Shown: one piece after another, positions 5,813 to 13,355 of the stretch
How positions within the stretch are numbered: position 1 is the first letter of the stretch
Layout of the letters: each line of letters starts with the position of its first letter
Origin: Candidatus Aminicenantota bacterium
GTDB taxonomy: Bacteria > Acidobacteriota > Aminicenantia > UBA2199
Direction of reading: 5' to 3'
Length of the DNA: 13,355 bases
NCBI GenBank assembly: GCA_020355945.1
Contig: CP070627.1
Span: forward strand, 6,342,627-6,355,981
Program-made: the position numbers and the translations under genes
The notes under the pieces: model-generated
What the model was told of the DNA's origin: nothing
What the model saw: the letters and a program-made list of their open reading frames with translations, nothing else
Database searches by the model: none

Positions 5813-7087
5813 TTAATATTCCGCTTTCTCCAGTTTAATGTTATCGGAAAACTCCCATTCATGAGATATCCGGGTGATGCCTACATCTTTTTCAGTAGAA
5901 GTTACCCGGAAGGTGTATTGGAAATGATGATAATCAAAAGGATACCCATCCCGCTTGTGTACCGCTACATCCAAAAAATAAGTCCCATTGATGAGGTGCA
6001 AGGCAGGAACATGCACCTTGACTTTGCCTCTGCCTGAAATCCCCAGGGATTTGAAATCCTCGATAAACGTATTGGTGCCGTAACAGGTGATGCCTTCGGA
6101 ATTGAAAATGCCAATGCCAAATACAAAATCCGTTTCCGGCTCTTTGGCTTGAACGTCAAATTCAATAGAAAAGGGTTCATCAGCTTCATAGATGTATTTT
6201 TCTTTTCCCTTTTTATCGATCATTTTGACATTATGGATTTCGATTTCTTTACTGCCCCATCGTTTTTCCCGGTTTTTTTCTCCCTCCTCTTCTTCTTCTT
6301 GATGCTTGATTCCCGCCTTTTTCTCGTCTTTCTTGCCGATGTATTCCATGTAAGCATCAATCACCCGCTTGGGATACCCCCGCATCTCGATTTTACCCTC
6401 TTTCAACCAGATCACCTCATCGCTGATACGGTCTACAGTGGAAAGGTCATGAGAAACAAAAATAATGGTTTTGCCCTGGCGTTTGAACTCATTGATTTTA
6501 TCCAGGCATTTGGGTACAAAAGAGGCATCCCCTACCGCTAACACTTCATCCACCAATAGGATATCCGGGTCTACGTTAATAGCAATGGAAAAACCCAGCC
6601 TCATGTACATACCGGAGGAGTAGGATTTCACCGGGTTGTCGATAAATTCTTCCAACTCTGCGAATTTGACAATATCATCAAGTTTTTCTTGTATTTTTTT
6701 CTTAGGTAAACCCAGGATAATACCGTTAATAAAGATGTTTTCCCGCCCGGAGATTTCTGGGTGGAATCCCGCGCCCAGTTCGATCAAGGCAGAAATTCTT
6801 CCTTTGGTAAGCACTTCACCGGAAGTGGGTTTGCTGATCCTGGCCAGGATTTTAAGCAAGGTACTTTTCCCGGAACCATTCTCACCAATGATGCTCAGGG
6901 TTCTACCTTGTTCTACTTTAAAACTGACCCCGTCCAGCGCCGCGAACTTTTCACTCTGTTTCAGGTCGGAAAAGAGGGAACGATTGACAATGGCACTTTT
7001 GAGAGTTAAAAATTTATGTTTATGGGAAAATTTCTTATAATATTTAATAATGTCGTTGGTAATTACGGAATAATTATCCATGTTCAT
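5813..7087 (-). CDS. wzt: Polysaccharide ABC exporter ATPase with C-terminal glycan-binding domain (Wzt)
   Basis: I take the ATG at 7087 (424 residues): GAGG lies 6 nt upstream within the permease stop region, and the gap to the permease stop is 1 bp. The nucleotide-binding domain shows Walker A GENGSGKS (68-75), signature YSSGM (156-160), Walker B ILLVDE (176-181) and the H-loop His213. A charged linker with an EEEEE run (about 252-276) leads to a beta-rich domain (277-424) matching Wzt_C, which in O9a-type systems recognises the modified non-reducing end of O-antigen before export. It energises Wzm at the inner membrane. An upstream in-frame ATG at 7105 would overlap wzm by 17 bp and is less likely. 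The extended C-terminus separates it from short TagH/KpsT-type ATPases. Confidence 0.93.
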   Translation of the reverse strand: MNMDNYSVITNDIIKYYKKFSHKHKFLTLKSAIVNRSLFSDLKQSEKFAALDGVSFKVEQGRTLSIIGENGSGKSTLLKILARISKPTSGEVLTKGRISALIELGAGFHPEISGRENIFINGIILGLPKKKIQEKLDDIVKFAELEEFIDNPVKSYSSGMYMRLGFSIAINVDPDILLVDEVLAVGDASFVPKCLDKINEFKRQGKTIIFVSHDLSTVDRISDEVIWLKEGKIEMRGYPKRVIDAYMEYIGKKDEKKAGIKHQEEEEEGEKNREKRWGSKEIEIHNVKMIDKKGKEKYIYEADEPFSIEFDVQAKEPETDFVFGIGIFNSEGITCYGTNTFIEDFKSLGISGRGKVKVHVPALHLINGTYFLDVAVHKRDGYPFDYHHFQYTFRVTSTEKDVGITRISHEWEFSDNIKLEKAEY

Positions 7088-7088
7088 T

Positions 7089-7913
7089 TTAGACCTCTTC
7101 CACAAAGGTGTCTCTTAATTTATCAAAAATCAAGTAGCCCAGGTAAAAAAAGATCAACCCCACGAGAAAAGTAACCGGGAGTTTTTTCCAGTGGGGAAGC
7201 TGACCAAACACAAAGGTATAGTGATAAGCTTCAACAATATGGGTCATGGGGTTTAAAGACAGCGCAAATACCAGGGCTTTGTGCTTTTGGATGGCTTCTG
7301 CCGCAAAGGGATAAATAATCGGGGTGGAAAAAAACCACAAAGTCAAAAAATTGGCCAGGATATCTTTTAAATCCCGGAAATGAACCGTCAATGCAGATAC
7401 TAAAAAACTCAACCCCATGACAAAAACAAACTGGACCATAACTGCCACAGGAAAAAAGAACAACCACCACGTCAAACCAATGGTTTTCCCTAAGAGGATA
7501 ATCATTAAAACCAGTATGGGAACTCCCAGGACAAAATGCACCAGGTTGGTGAACACCACCATGATGGGCAGTACTTCAATGGGAAATTGTATTTTTTTAA
7601 TCAGGTTGCCGTGCACAAACAGCACATTAGCCGATTCCAATATAGAGGAGTTGAACCACAACCAGGGCAGCAGACCGGAAAAAAGAAAAATCGCGTAATC
7701 AATTCCCACAATGTCAACGTTTTCCACTCGACCACTACTGCCGGGCAATATAATGCCAAATACAATAGAAAAGACCAATAATAAAAGCAGGGGATTTAAA
7801 AAACTCCATAAAAATCCGAATACCGTTCCCCGGTATCGGGCTTTCAATTCCCTGGATACAAGGGTTACAATCAACTGCCTGTACTTGAATAACTCTTTTA
7901 GCTTTTCGATCAT
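7089..7913 (-). CDS. wzm: Polysaccharide ABC exporter permease (Wzm, ABC2 family)
   Basis: The 274-residue integral membrane protein matches the ABC2 permeases of O-antigen/teichoic acid exporters. An amphipathic N-terminus with LKARYRGTVFGFLWSFLNP, typical of the Wzm/TagG family, precedes about six hydrophobic segments, and LNPMTHIVEAYHY (about 220-232) is a conserved late motif. With Wzt it flips lipid-linked polysaccharide across the inner membrane. The ATG at 7913 is preceded by AAGGA (7 nt spacing) that overlaps the stop of the methyltransferase gene, so it is translationally linked to that gene. The window shows no O-antigen polymerising glycosyltransferases next to it, which is unusual for a complete O-antigen cluster. 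Confidence 0.92.
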   Translation of the reverse strand: MIEKLKELFKYRQLIVTLVSRELKARYRGTVFGFLWSFLNPLLLLLVFSIVFGIILPGSSGRVENVDIVGIDYAIFLFSGLLPWLWFNSSILESANVLFVHGNLIKKIQFPIEVLPIMVVFTNLVHFVLGVPILVLMIILLGKTIGLTWWLFFFPVAVMVQFVFVMGLSFLVSALTVHFRDLKDILANFLTLWFFSTPIIYPFAAEAIQKHKALVFALSLNPMTHIVEAYHYTFVFGQLPHWKKLPVTFLVGLIFFYLGYLIFDKLRDTFVEEV

Positions 7914-7923
7914 ATCGCCATCC

Positions 7924-8655
7924 TTATGAGCCTGTCAATATCCTGTCCATTTCCTCCGTATATACACCTTTGTCTTTGAAGATAATCAGCGGTGGTAACG
8001 TCACCGGAGAAACCTGGTAATTGGTTAATTGTATCAGAAAACGCTCCGGTTTTCCATGTTTAAATGAAAGAACCTCTTGCACCCGGGAGACAAAATACCC
8101 GATTCCTTTTGCCAATTCCATCACTTCCTGGAACCTGGAAAAGGGAAGAACCAGGTAAAGGTTACCCTTTTTACCCAGGATGGAATAGGATTTCTCCAGC
8201 AGTTGTTTGATGGTGAGTTTTGTTTCTGTTTTAGCGTCCCTGATTTCCGGGTTGGGGCTTAAACGTCCGCGCCGGGTCTCAAAGAACGGTGGATTGGAAA
8301 AAATATGCTCAATACCGGGAAAATCCCGGTAAATCTTATTAAAATCACCGCTGATTACTTTGAAGTTTTCTATAAAGTTATTTTTTTCTGCATTGAGCTT
8401 TGCCAGCTCACTTAAGCTGTTTTGAATTTCTAAACCGTAAATAAGGAAAAATTTCTTTTTATACAGTGCCAGTAAAGCAGCGACGCCAACACCGGTTCCC
8501 ACTTCCAATGCCTTTTGTGTGGGAAGTGCCGGCAGGAAATCCGCCAAAATCGGTGCGTCTACTGAAAACCGATATCCTTTTTTCCTCTGGTAGATAATTA
8601 CTTTCTTTTTGTAAAAATAATCGCGGGTAATATCCGGGGATTCCACGTTAATCAT
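7924..8655 (-). CDS. trmN6: TrmN6/YfiC-type tRNA (adenine-N6)-methyltransferase
   Basis: This 243-residue class I SAM-dependent methyltransferase has YRFSVDAPILADFL (28-41), the characteristic N-terminal segment of the family. Motif I ALEVGTGVGVAAL follows (49-61), then NPPF (121-124), the catalytic motif of N6-adenine methylases. In Escherichia coli the homologue methylates A37 of tRNA-Val; the same substrate is assumed here but not shown. It starts 13 bp after cinA with no obvious SD and is followed 10 bp later by wzm. Its place in front of an exporter looks like incidental operon membership rather than a shared pathway. It could also be a related methylase with a different RNA target. Confidence 0.83.
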   Translation of the reverse strand: MINVESPDITRDYFYKKKVIIYQRKKGYRFSVDAPILADFLPALPTQKALEVGTGVGVAALLALYKKKFFLIYGLEIQNSLSELAKLNAEKNNFIENFKVISGDFNKIYRDFPGIEHIFSNPPFFETRRGRLSPNPEIRDAKTETKLTIKQLLEKSYSILGKKGNLYLVLPFSRFQEVMELAKGIGYFVSRVQEVLSFKHGKPERFLIQLTNYQVSPVTLPPLIIFKDKGVYTEEMDRILTGS

Positions 8656-8668
8656 CGTTAATAAAAAT

Positions 8669-9934
8669 TTAAGTTGGTGTTGATGGAGCAGGACTGTCCA
8701 GGGTTCTTAGATACTCCTTGATAAGATTGAGTGAGTAATTAATAGTCCTGGTTTTGACCATTTTTCGGTCTCCCGGGAAGATTTGATAGATTCCCATATC
8801 CGTATCGGCAGCGGCCAGATGCATAAACACCAGTCCTACGGGTTTTTTAGGGACTGCGCCTCCGGGTCCGGCAATACCGGTAATGGCAATACTAATATCG
8901 GAACCGGTTAATTCCCGGACTCCCCGGGCCATTTCTTTAGCGGTTTCTTTGGAGACGGCGCCGTGTTTGATCAGGGTGTTTTCGTTAACTCCCAGGAGTT
9001 TCATTTTCAGTTCGTTGGAATAGGCGATTACGCCGCCCAGGAAGACTTCGGAGCTGCCCGGGATATTGGTGATGCGATTTCCCAGTCCGCCGCCGGTGCA
9101 GCTTTCTGCTATACTCAGGGTCAAATTTCTTGATTTTAACTCTTCTAAAATATACTCTTCGATGCTGATATCTTTTTCAGTAATCAAGAAATTTTCGAGT
9201 CGTTCTTTGATTTTTTCTGCCAGTTCATCTGTGGGGGCCCGGGCCTCTTCCACTGATTTCCTGGACCTTCCCAGCAGGTGGACTTCGATTAAACCTGGAG
9301 TAGATAGGATAGTGGTTTTAGGGTTCCTGTATTTGGTATACAAGTCGGAGATCATGGAGTCCAGTTTGGATTCGGTGATGTTACCGAATTTGAAGCACCG
9401 GGTATGGATATGGAAGTTACATAGGGGAGCAATTTTTTCTTCCAATACCTGGTCGAACATAGGCTGCATTTCTAAGGGTGGGCCGGGTAGGAGTAAAATG
9501 CGGCAGGGTTCTTCGTCGATATAAAGGCCCGGGGCGGTGCCCCTGGGATTGGCAATCACCTGGGAGCCTTTAATGACAAAAGCTTGGCGGGTATTAATTT
9601 GGGGCATTTCCAGTCCTCTTTTTTTGAAACGTTCCTGGATCCCGGTTAAGATTTCTTCATTGAATTCCAGTTCTTTTTTTAGGGCATTAGTGGTGGCTTC
9701 GCGGGTGATGTCGTCCTCTGTAGGTCCCAGGCCGCCAGTGGCGATTACTATTTGTGTGCGCTTGCAGGCGTTTTTGATTATCCAGGTTAAGTTTTCCATA
9801 TCATCGCCTACTGTTATTTTCATATCCACCAGGATACCTTTTTCCAGCAGTTTTTTAGCAATATAGATCGAGTTGGTATCCAGGCGGTCTTTTTCCAGCA
9901 TTTCGCTGCCTACTGCAATAAGAATCGCTCTCAT
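8669..9934 (-). CDS. cinA: CinA family protein: nucleotide pyrophosphatase plus nicotinamide-nucleotide amidase
   Basis: Full-length two-domain CinA of 421 residues. The N-terminal MoCF-like domain (about 1-170) contains VIATGGLGPTEDDITREA; in characterised homologues it is an ADP-ribose pyrophosphatase. A linker region of about 85 residues is followed by the PncC domain (about 258-415) with LSIAESCTGGGLGNRI, whose ESCTGG serine is the expected nucleophile, plus GGVIAYSNELK and AITGIAGPGG. PncC hydrolyses NMN to nicotinate mononucleotide in NAD salvage. The ATG at 9934 has AAAGGTG about 7 nt upstream. The gene follows yraN after 85 bp that contain a small 10-bp tandem repeat, and precedes trmN6 by 13 bp. 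Despite the name, no link to competence is visible. Confidence 0.94.
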   Translation of the reverse strand: MRAILIAVGSEMLEKDRLDTNSIYIAKKLLEKGILVDMKITVGDDMENLTWIIKNACKRTQIVIATGGLGPTEDDITREATTNALKKELEFNEEILTGIQERFKKRGLEMPQINTRQAFVIKGSQVIANPRGTAPGLYIDEEPCRILLLPGPPLEMQPMFDQVLEEKIAPLCNFHIHTRCFKFGNITESKLDSMISDLYTKYRNPKTTILSTPGLIEVHLLGRSRKSVEEARAPTDELAEKIKERLENFLITEKDISIEEYILEELKSRNLTLSIAESCTGGGLGNRITNIPGSSEVFLGGVIAYSNELKMKLLGVNENTLIKHGAVSKETAKEMARGVRELTGSDISIAITGIAGPGGAVPKKPVGLVFMHLAAADTDMGIYQIFPGDRKMVKTRTINYSLNLIKEYLRTLDSPAPSTPT

Positions 9935-9965
9935 GGTTTTTCACCTTTTATTAAAAACCGGGTTT

Positions 9966-9995
9966 ATCTGCGTTCATCTGTGTTCATCTGCGGCT
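9966..9995 (-). repeat. Short 10-bp tandem repeat between yraN and cinA
   Basis: Three units, ATCTGCGTTC, ATCTGTGTTC and ATCTGCGGCT on the plus strand, lie head to tail in the 85-bp gap. The wording resembles short dispersed repeats seen in many unrelated bacterial genomes. It is probably transcribed between the two genes; function unknown. Confidence 0.6.
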
Positions 9996-10019
9996 AATTT
10001 TCTTTCCTGTATTTCGCGG

Positions 10020-10382
10020 CTACCCTTCAAAAGCATATCGGATATGATTGATTTTGATATCTCCATCTTTGTAAATTACGGAAATGATATCAAATCTCAC
10101 GTAAAGATCTATGTATTTTTTATTAGCGGTATAAATTTTTGCCGCTCGGATGATTTTATTGCGTTTTCGTCGGTCCACGAATTCTTCGGGTAATCCGAAG
10201 TCATCTGAGCCGCGGGTTTTGACTTCCACGAAACACAGGGTATCGTCTTTTTTAGCGATCAAGTCGACTTCAGCGCCGCTGACGCGGTAATTGTTTTCCA
10301 GGATTTCATAGCCTTGTTTTTCCAGGTACCGCGCCGCGGCTCGTTCACCCGCCTGACCACTCGAAGACTTCTCTGTTCCCAT
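10020..10382 (-). CDS. yraN: YraN/UPF0102 family endonuclease-like protein
   Basis: A 120-residue protein of the usual family length. GQAGERAAARYLEKQGYEIL (about 9-28) opens the domain. GAEVDLIAKKDDTLCFVEVKTR (about 36-57) has the D...ExK arrangement of the PD-(D/E)XK nuclease fold related to Holliday junction resolvases, and FGLPEEFVDRRKRNKI follows as in other members. Its cellular role is poorly defined. Start at 10382 is supported by CAGGA about 6 nt upstream. It lies 72 bp after LYS9; I see neither a promoter nor a terminator in that gap, so it may be read from the lysine operon. Confidence 0.88.
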   Translation of the reverse strand: MGTEKSSSGQAGERAAARYLEKQGYEILENNYRVSGAEVDLIAKKDDTLCFVEVKTRGSDDFGLPEEFVDRRKRNKIIRAAKIYTANKKYIDLYVRFDIISVIYKDGDIKINHIRYAFEG

Positions 10383-10454
10383 GATGTTCCTGGCTGCTTA
10401 ATTGTTCCCTACATCACTGCAGCATTTTTAACCAATAACCATTGAAATTGATTA

Positions 10455-11801
10455 TCATTTTAAAGGCACTCGTTTTTCTACCATTTTAATGTTCAACCGT
10501 TCCAGCTCTTTAAGCACGGGTTCGTAGATTTCTTTTTTCGTGGCAATCTGCACACCGGTTAAATTGATCTTACCTTCAGCCATGAGTTTCACACCAATAG
10601 CCAGCGGCAAACTGACCGTCCGGGCCATAGAGGTGTCACCGTTAGGAATTCCAAAGTCAACCATCGTAGATGTGATCATATCACGAGACTTATCTTTATT
10701 TTCCGCGATGAATTTATGCCGTAAGATCAGCATATCTTTTTCGCCTTCTTTATAATACAATTTTTCTTGTAAGAGCTGGGATAAGATATCCAGGTAGTTA
10801 TCATAATCCGGGACCGGGTCATCGCCGAACAACCCCAGCCATTCCAGCCGTTTGATGATCTCGTCATCTTTTGAAAGTCCGACTTTGGCAGCGACTTTCC
10901 CTGTCACATCTTCATGTTCTTCTGCCCCCACCAGGGCTGCCATCATCTGTTTATATGTGATGCCTTTCAAATTATCCCGGGGTGTCTCATCAATCAGCCC
11001 CAGGTCAACGATTTTCTTCAGGGTATCACACCAGCCTATATTACGATACGTACCTCTCATTACGGTTTGGGCGTCCTTTAACCCGTAAAGGTCTTGATAA
11101 GGCATTGAATCTCGATTGGGATACACTTCAAAGGTGCCCAGTCCTTCAATTTCATCGAGCCGTTTATTCAAAAACAAATCTTTGCCTTCAATTTCGACAA
11201 TTTCTCCATTTTCCAGGTATTTAGCCGGGTTTCCAGATGCCAGCACCACCCCTTTGGGACTCCAGGAGAATTTATATCCATAGGGATTATCATTATCTTC
11301 AGGAGCAGGAAGCCCTCCGCAGTAGGAATAAAAATGAAGGATTTTTCCTCCCTCATCATGGACTTCATCGATAATTTTCATAGCCGACATATGATCGATC
11401 CCCGGGTCAACCCCGATCTCATTTAAGAATAATAAATTCTTATTTTTGGCCTCTTTATCCAGTTTTTTCATGCCTTCGCTCACATAGGAAGTGGTAGCCA
11501 TATGTTTGTTGTGCTTCAGACATAAATTAGCCACTTTCAGGTGATGGACCCAGGGAAGTAAACTGATAATAATATCATTTTCTTTAATCAAATTTTCCAC
11601 AGCTTCTACATTGTCTACCAGTACCTGTTTGGCGATCCCATTGTCAAACCCTTCCACCAGTTTTTCCGCTTTGCTAACCGTCCTGGAGGCAACAGTGACG
11701 ACTAAATTTTTATTACTTAATAAGTACCTAACTCCGGGTCTGCTCACCAAACCAGCTCCAAATACCAAAATCTTTTTCTTTGTTGTTGATTCGTTGCTCA
11801 T
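10455..11801 (-). CDS. Saccharopine dehydrogenase (glutamate-forming, LYS9-like)
   Basis: The 448-residue protein matches the second half of eukaryotic AASS. It oxidises saccharopine to glutamate and 2-aminoadipate 6-semialdehyde. ILVFGAGLVSRPGVRYL (about 11-27) is the dinucleotide-binding loop. NEIGVDPGIDHMSAMKI, YCGGLPAPEDNDNPYGYKF and SWSPKGVVLASG (between about 126 and 190) are hallmark LYS9 segments. AGGAGG, 4 nt before the ATG at 11801, overlaps the TAG stop of the upstream LKR gene, coupling the two. NAD versus NADP preference cannot be judged from sequence alone. Together with LKR it indicates lysine breakdown by the saccharopine route; synthesis (reverse direction) is less likely given the AASS-like order. 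Confidence 0.92.
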   Translation of the reverse strand: MSNESTTKKKILVFGAGLVSRPGVRYLLSNKNLVVTVASRTVSKAEKLVEGFDNGIAKQVLVDNVEAVENLIKENDIIISLLPWVHHLKVANLCLKHNKHMATTSYVSEGMKKLDKEAKNKNLLFLNEIGVDPGIDHMSAMKIIDEVHDEGGKILHFYSYCGGLPAPEDNDNPYGYKFSWSPKGVVLASGNPAKYLENGEIVEIEGKDLFLNKRLDEIEGLGTFEVYPNRDSMPYQDLYGLKDAQTVMRGTYRNIGWCDTLKKIVDLGLIDETPRDNLKGITYKQMMAALVGAEEHEDVTGKVAAKVGLSKDDEIIKRLEWLGLFGDDPVPDYDNYLDILSQLLQEKLYYKEGEKDMLILRHKFIAENKDKSRDMITSTMVDFGIPNGDTSMARTVSLPLAIGVKLMAEGKINLTGVQIATKKEIYEPVLKELERLNIKMVEKRVPLK

Positions 11802-11809
11802 CGTTCCTC

Positions 11810-13123
11810 CTATCGGATAAATTTATTCATATATAGATAATCATTGGTTAATTGGCCTTTATGGAGAATAAGGGCTTTTTTTAAGGGATAAGGGAGTTTC
11901 AATTGGTCAACTCCTTTATTGAAATCTTCAGAAACAATATCATTGACAAAATTTTTTAAAATCGAAGAGAATTCCCGCGAGGATGCCCGGGGAAATTCAC
12001 AGGGTAGGTTATCCACTGCCATCACTGTGACCCCGGTGCGTTGGGTACCGTCTTCATAACGGTCATCTTTAGCAAAATAGGTATAGGTGGGATTATCCGG
12101 CATGGTAGGTTTATACGTGATCTCAACAGACCCGTTAATATCGCAGCTAATATCGCCAATAACCTTTAACGTAAGGTTTGATCGCAGTATGGTTTGATTC
12201 TTCAAGTATTCTTTGGTCACAAACCGGGGATAGTCTTCTGTCCAATAGATGCAATTTACCAGGATATCAAGGTAGGGAAGAAAGAGTTCAAATCGGGATT
12301 CATACTTTTCCGGGTGGTCATAGTAATCTTGCAATCCAAACTGTTCATCTTTATTCCTGGTGCGCACCATATCTTCTTCATTGAACACCACTTTGTAGAA
12401 ATTAAAATTGTCTTCGGAAAAGTTCTCATACATTTCATTGAGGATATGAGCGGAAATGACTTTGTGGGGTAACAGGTTAAATATTTCTTGTGCTCCCCTG
12501 GAAACATTGCCGTATCCGGCAAAGCCTACCACATTGGGGGCTAGTTCCACGGGTAAGCCATGTTCATTGATTTCTTCACCGATGGCTTCGATTTCTTTTT
12601 TAGCTTCTTCCAGGGAACTGTATTCAAAAGCCTGTTTTATTTTTTCCAGGGGGGTATGGTGTCCCTGGAGTTTAAGTTTTTGGCCAAAGGCATGAAGGGT
12701 CTCTACCATACCTGCCAATCCGGCGTATCGACCGAAAAAAATCAACCGCAGATTTTTCTCATTCATCACTCGTTCGTAATCGATCAGGTTGCATTTCAAT
12801 TCCATCATCCGTTTCAGCATAGGCATATTATGGGGTTGGCCTTTGATGGTATGGGAAAAGAACGCATAGGTTTTATTTTTTTCAAGCAGATGGGGGGGAA
12901 TTTCTTTGATCGCCAGGACAGTCTTAGCTTGACTTAAATCTTCATTAATTTCAGCGCCGGCGTTTTTGTATTCTTCTGCGGTGAAAATTCTTATTTTTGA
13001 GGGTTGGACAATGGTTTTGATACCGTATTTTTCTTTTAATTCCCTGACATCATTGGGGATCAATGGAGCTCGTCGTTCCCATTGGTTTTTGTCTTCTCGT
13101 CGAATGCCAATAACTTTATCCAT
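11810..13123 (-). CDS. Lysine-ketoglutarate reductase (LKR, saccharopine-forming; AASS N-terminal half)
   Basis: A 437-residue member of the AlaDh_PNT fold. It opens with IGIRREDKNQWERRAPLIPNDV in the LKR manner and contains SHTIKGQPHNMPMLKRM, IFFGRYAGLAGM and GFAGYGNVSRGAQEIFNLLP, the latter the nucleotide-binding segment seen in AASS. VIGDISCDINGSVEITYK and GVTVMAVDNLPCEFPRASS further support this. It condenses lysine with 2-oxoglutarate, reducing the adduct to saccharopine. Start at 13123 has AAGGAT 6 nt upstream. It is the first gene after the promoter at 13196-13224 and lies 8 bp before LYS9, in the same order as the domains of the fused eukaryotic enzyme. Confidence 0.92.
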   Translation of the reverse strand: MDKVIGIRREDKNQWERRAPLIPNDVRELKEKYGIKTIVQPSKIRIFTAEEYKNAGAEINEDLSQAKTVLAIKEIPPHLLEKNKTYAFFSHTIKGQPHNMPMLKRMMELKCNLIDYERVMNEKNLRLIFFGRYAGLAGMVETLHAFGQKLKLQGHHTPLEKIKQAFEYSSLEEAKKEIEAIGEEINEHGLPVELAPNVVGFAGYGNVSRGAQEIFNLLPHKVISAHILNEMYENFSEDNFNFYKVVFNEEDMVRTRNKDEQFGLQDYYDHPEKYESRFELFLPYLDILVNCIYWTEDYPRFVTKEYLKNQTILRSNLTLKVIGDISCDINGSVEITYKPTMPDNPTYTYFAKDDRYEDGTQRTGVTVMAVDNLPCEFPRASSREFSSILKNFVNDIVSEDFNKGVDQLKLPYPLKKALILHKGQLTNDYLYMNKFIR

Positions 13124-13195
13124 GTATTTATCCTTTTTTCAAAATTTGTTTTACCTCATTTTGCCAGCAGGTGAATCATGATGTCTTAAAAAGAG

Positions 13196-13224
13196 AATTT
13201 ACCAGAGTAAACACATTTAGTCAA
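13196..13224 (-). promoter_or_regulatory. Sigma-70-type promoter of the LKR-LYS9 operon
   Basis: On the minus strand TTGACT (13219-13224) and TAAATT (13196-13201) are spaced by 17 bp. Predicted start near 13189 gives a leader of about 65 nt, too short for a lysine riboswitch. No other regulator site is obvious. Confidence 0.7.
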
Positions 13225-13291
13225 GGATTTTTCTGTTAAAATTCGTCCTTATTTTTATAAACCCCGGAGCACACGAAGAATTTTTTGCCAC

Positions 13292-13355
13292 TAATAAAAA
13301 GTTTTTGCGGGGTCCAGGGGCAGTTTTTTCAAAAAGCGCCCCTGGCCGCCGGAGG
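13292..13355 (-). repeat. Structured palindromic repeat element, short form (copy B), reaching the window edge
   Basis: Read on the minus strand it matches copy A (3269-3374) block for block, with only a single C in place of the 23-bp insert and without the two 10-bp inserts. It can form a hairpin with an 8-bp perfect stem (CCAGGGGC at 13314-13321 pairing with GCCCCTGG at 13338-13345) and a T-run/A-run inside the loop that can extend it. The element may continue beyond the window. It lies about 70 bp upstream of the LKR promoter. Confidence 0.85.

Noticed and set aside
6149..7040. Plus-strand open frames of 130 and 134 codons within wzt
   Set aside because: They are antisense to well-conserved wzt codons and have atypical composition.
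7088..7105. Longer wzt start at 7105
   Set aside because: It would overlap wzm by 17 bp and has no SD, whereas the ATG at 7087 has GAGG 6 nt upstream.
13124..13190. Lysine riboswitch ahead of LKR
   Set aside because: The predicted leader is about 65 nt, far shorter than an L-box, and shows no matching helices.

Overview
This 13.4 kb stretch comes from a moderately AT-rich bacterial chromosome. Genes for ADP-heptose synthesis, a heptosyltransferase and an O-antigen-type ABC exporter indicate a Gram-negative (diderm) organism with a lipopolysaccharide-like envelope. I cannot assign a phylum from the sequence. The mixture of dispersed repeats, decayed gene fragments and a split lysine-ketoglutarate reductase/saccharopine dehydrogenase pair would fit an uncultured lineage such as the Acidobacteriota/Aminicenantes group, but this is only an impression.

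Right half (about 13.2 to 4.2 kb, all minus strand). Transcription starts at a good sigma-70-like promoter at 13196-13224 and runs through LKR and LYS9 (lysine to saccharopine to glutamate plus aminoadipate semialdehyde), then yraN, cinA and a TrmN6-type methyltransferase. It continues into an envelope block: wzm and wzt (polysaccharide ABC exporter), a membrane-anchored SGNH hydrolase with its own apparently leaderless promoter, and rfaE2 (heptose-1-phosphate adenylyltransferase). Most gaps here are under 50 bp, with some stop/SD overlaps, so much of the block may be co-transcribed.

Middle (about 4.15 to 2.03 kb): an accessory patch. It holds a complete two-gene VapBC-like toxin-antitoxin module (minus), a lone DUF433 gene (plus) with a near-consensus promoter, and about 0.9 kb of decayed DNA. 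The decayed part contains a degenerate 20-bp tandem repeat, the tail of a broken ATP-binding/winged-helix regulator, and one copy of a structured palindromic repeat whose second copy, in opposite orientation, lies at the right window edge. Two short related sequences about 1.3 kb apart bracket the DUF433 gene and the decayed DNA. Both look like remnants of the same coding 3' end.

Left end (2.04 to 0 kb, minus): a strong promoter drives rpoZ (RNA polymerase omega, GTG start, very acidic tail), followed by a waaF-like heptosyltransferase and a GmhB-like heptose-bisphosphate phosphatase that runs off the window edge. With rfaE2 at 4.2-4.65 kb these give two steps of ADP-heptose synthesis (7-phosphate removal and adenylylation) and one heptose transfer step. 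The isomerase, kinase and epimerase are not in this window. I found no rRNA, tRNA or CRISPR array. I do not see a clearly new biological system. The most unusual items are the structured repeat pair with nested insertions, the bracketing coding remnants, the leaderless promoter of the SGNH gene and the bacterial split LKR/SDH operon.
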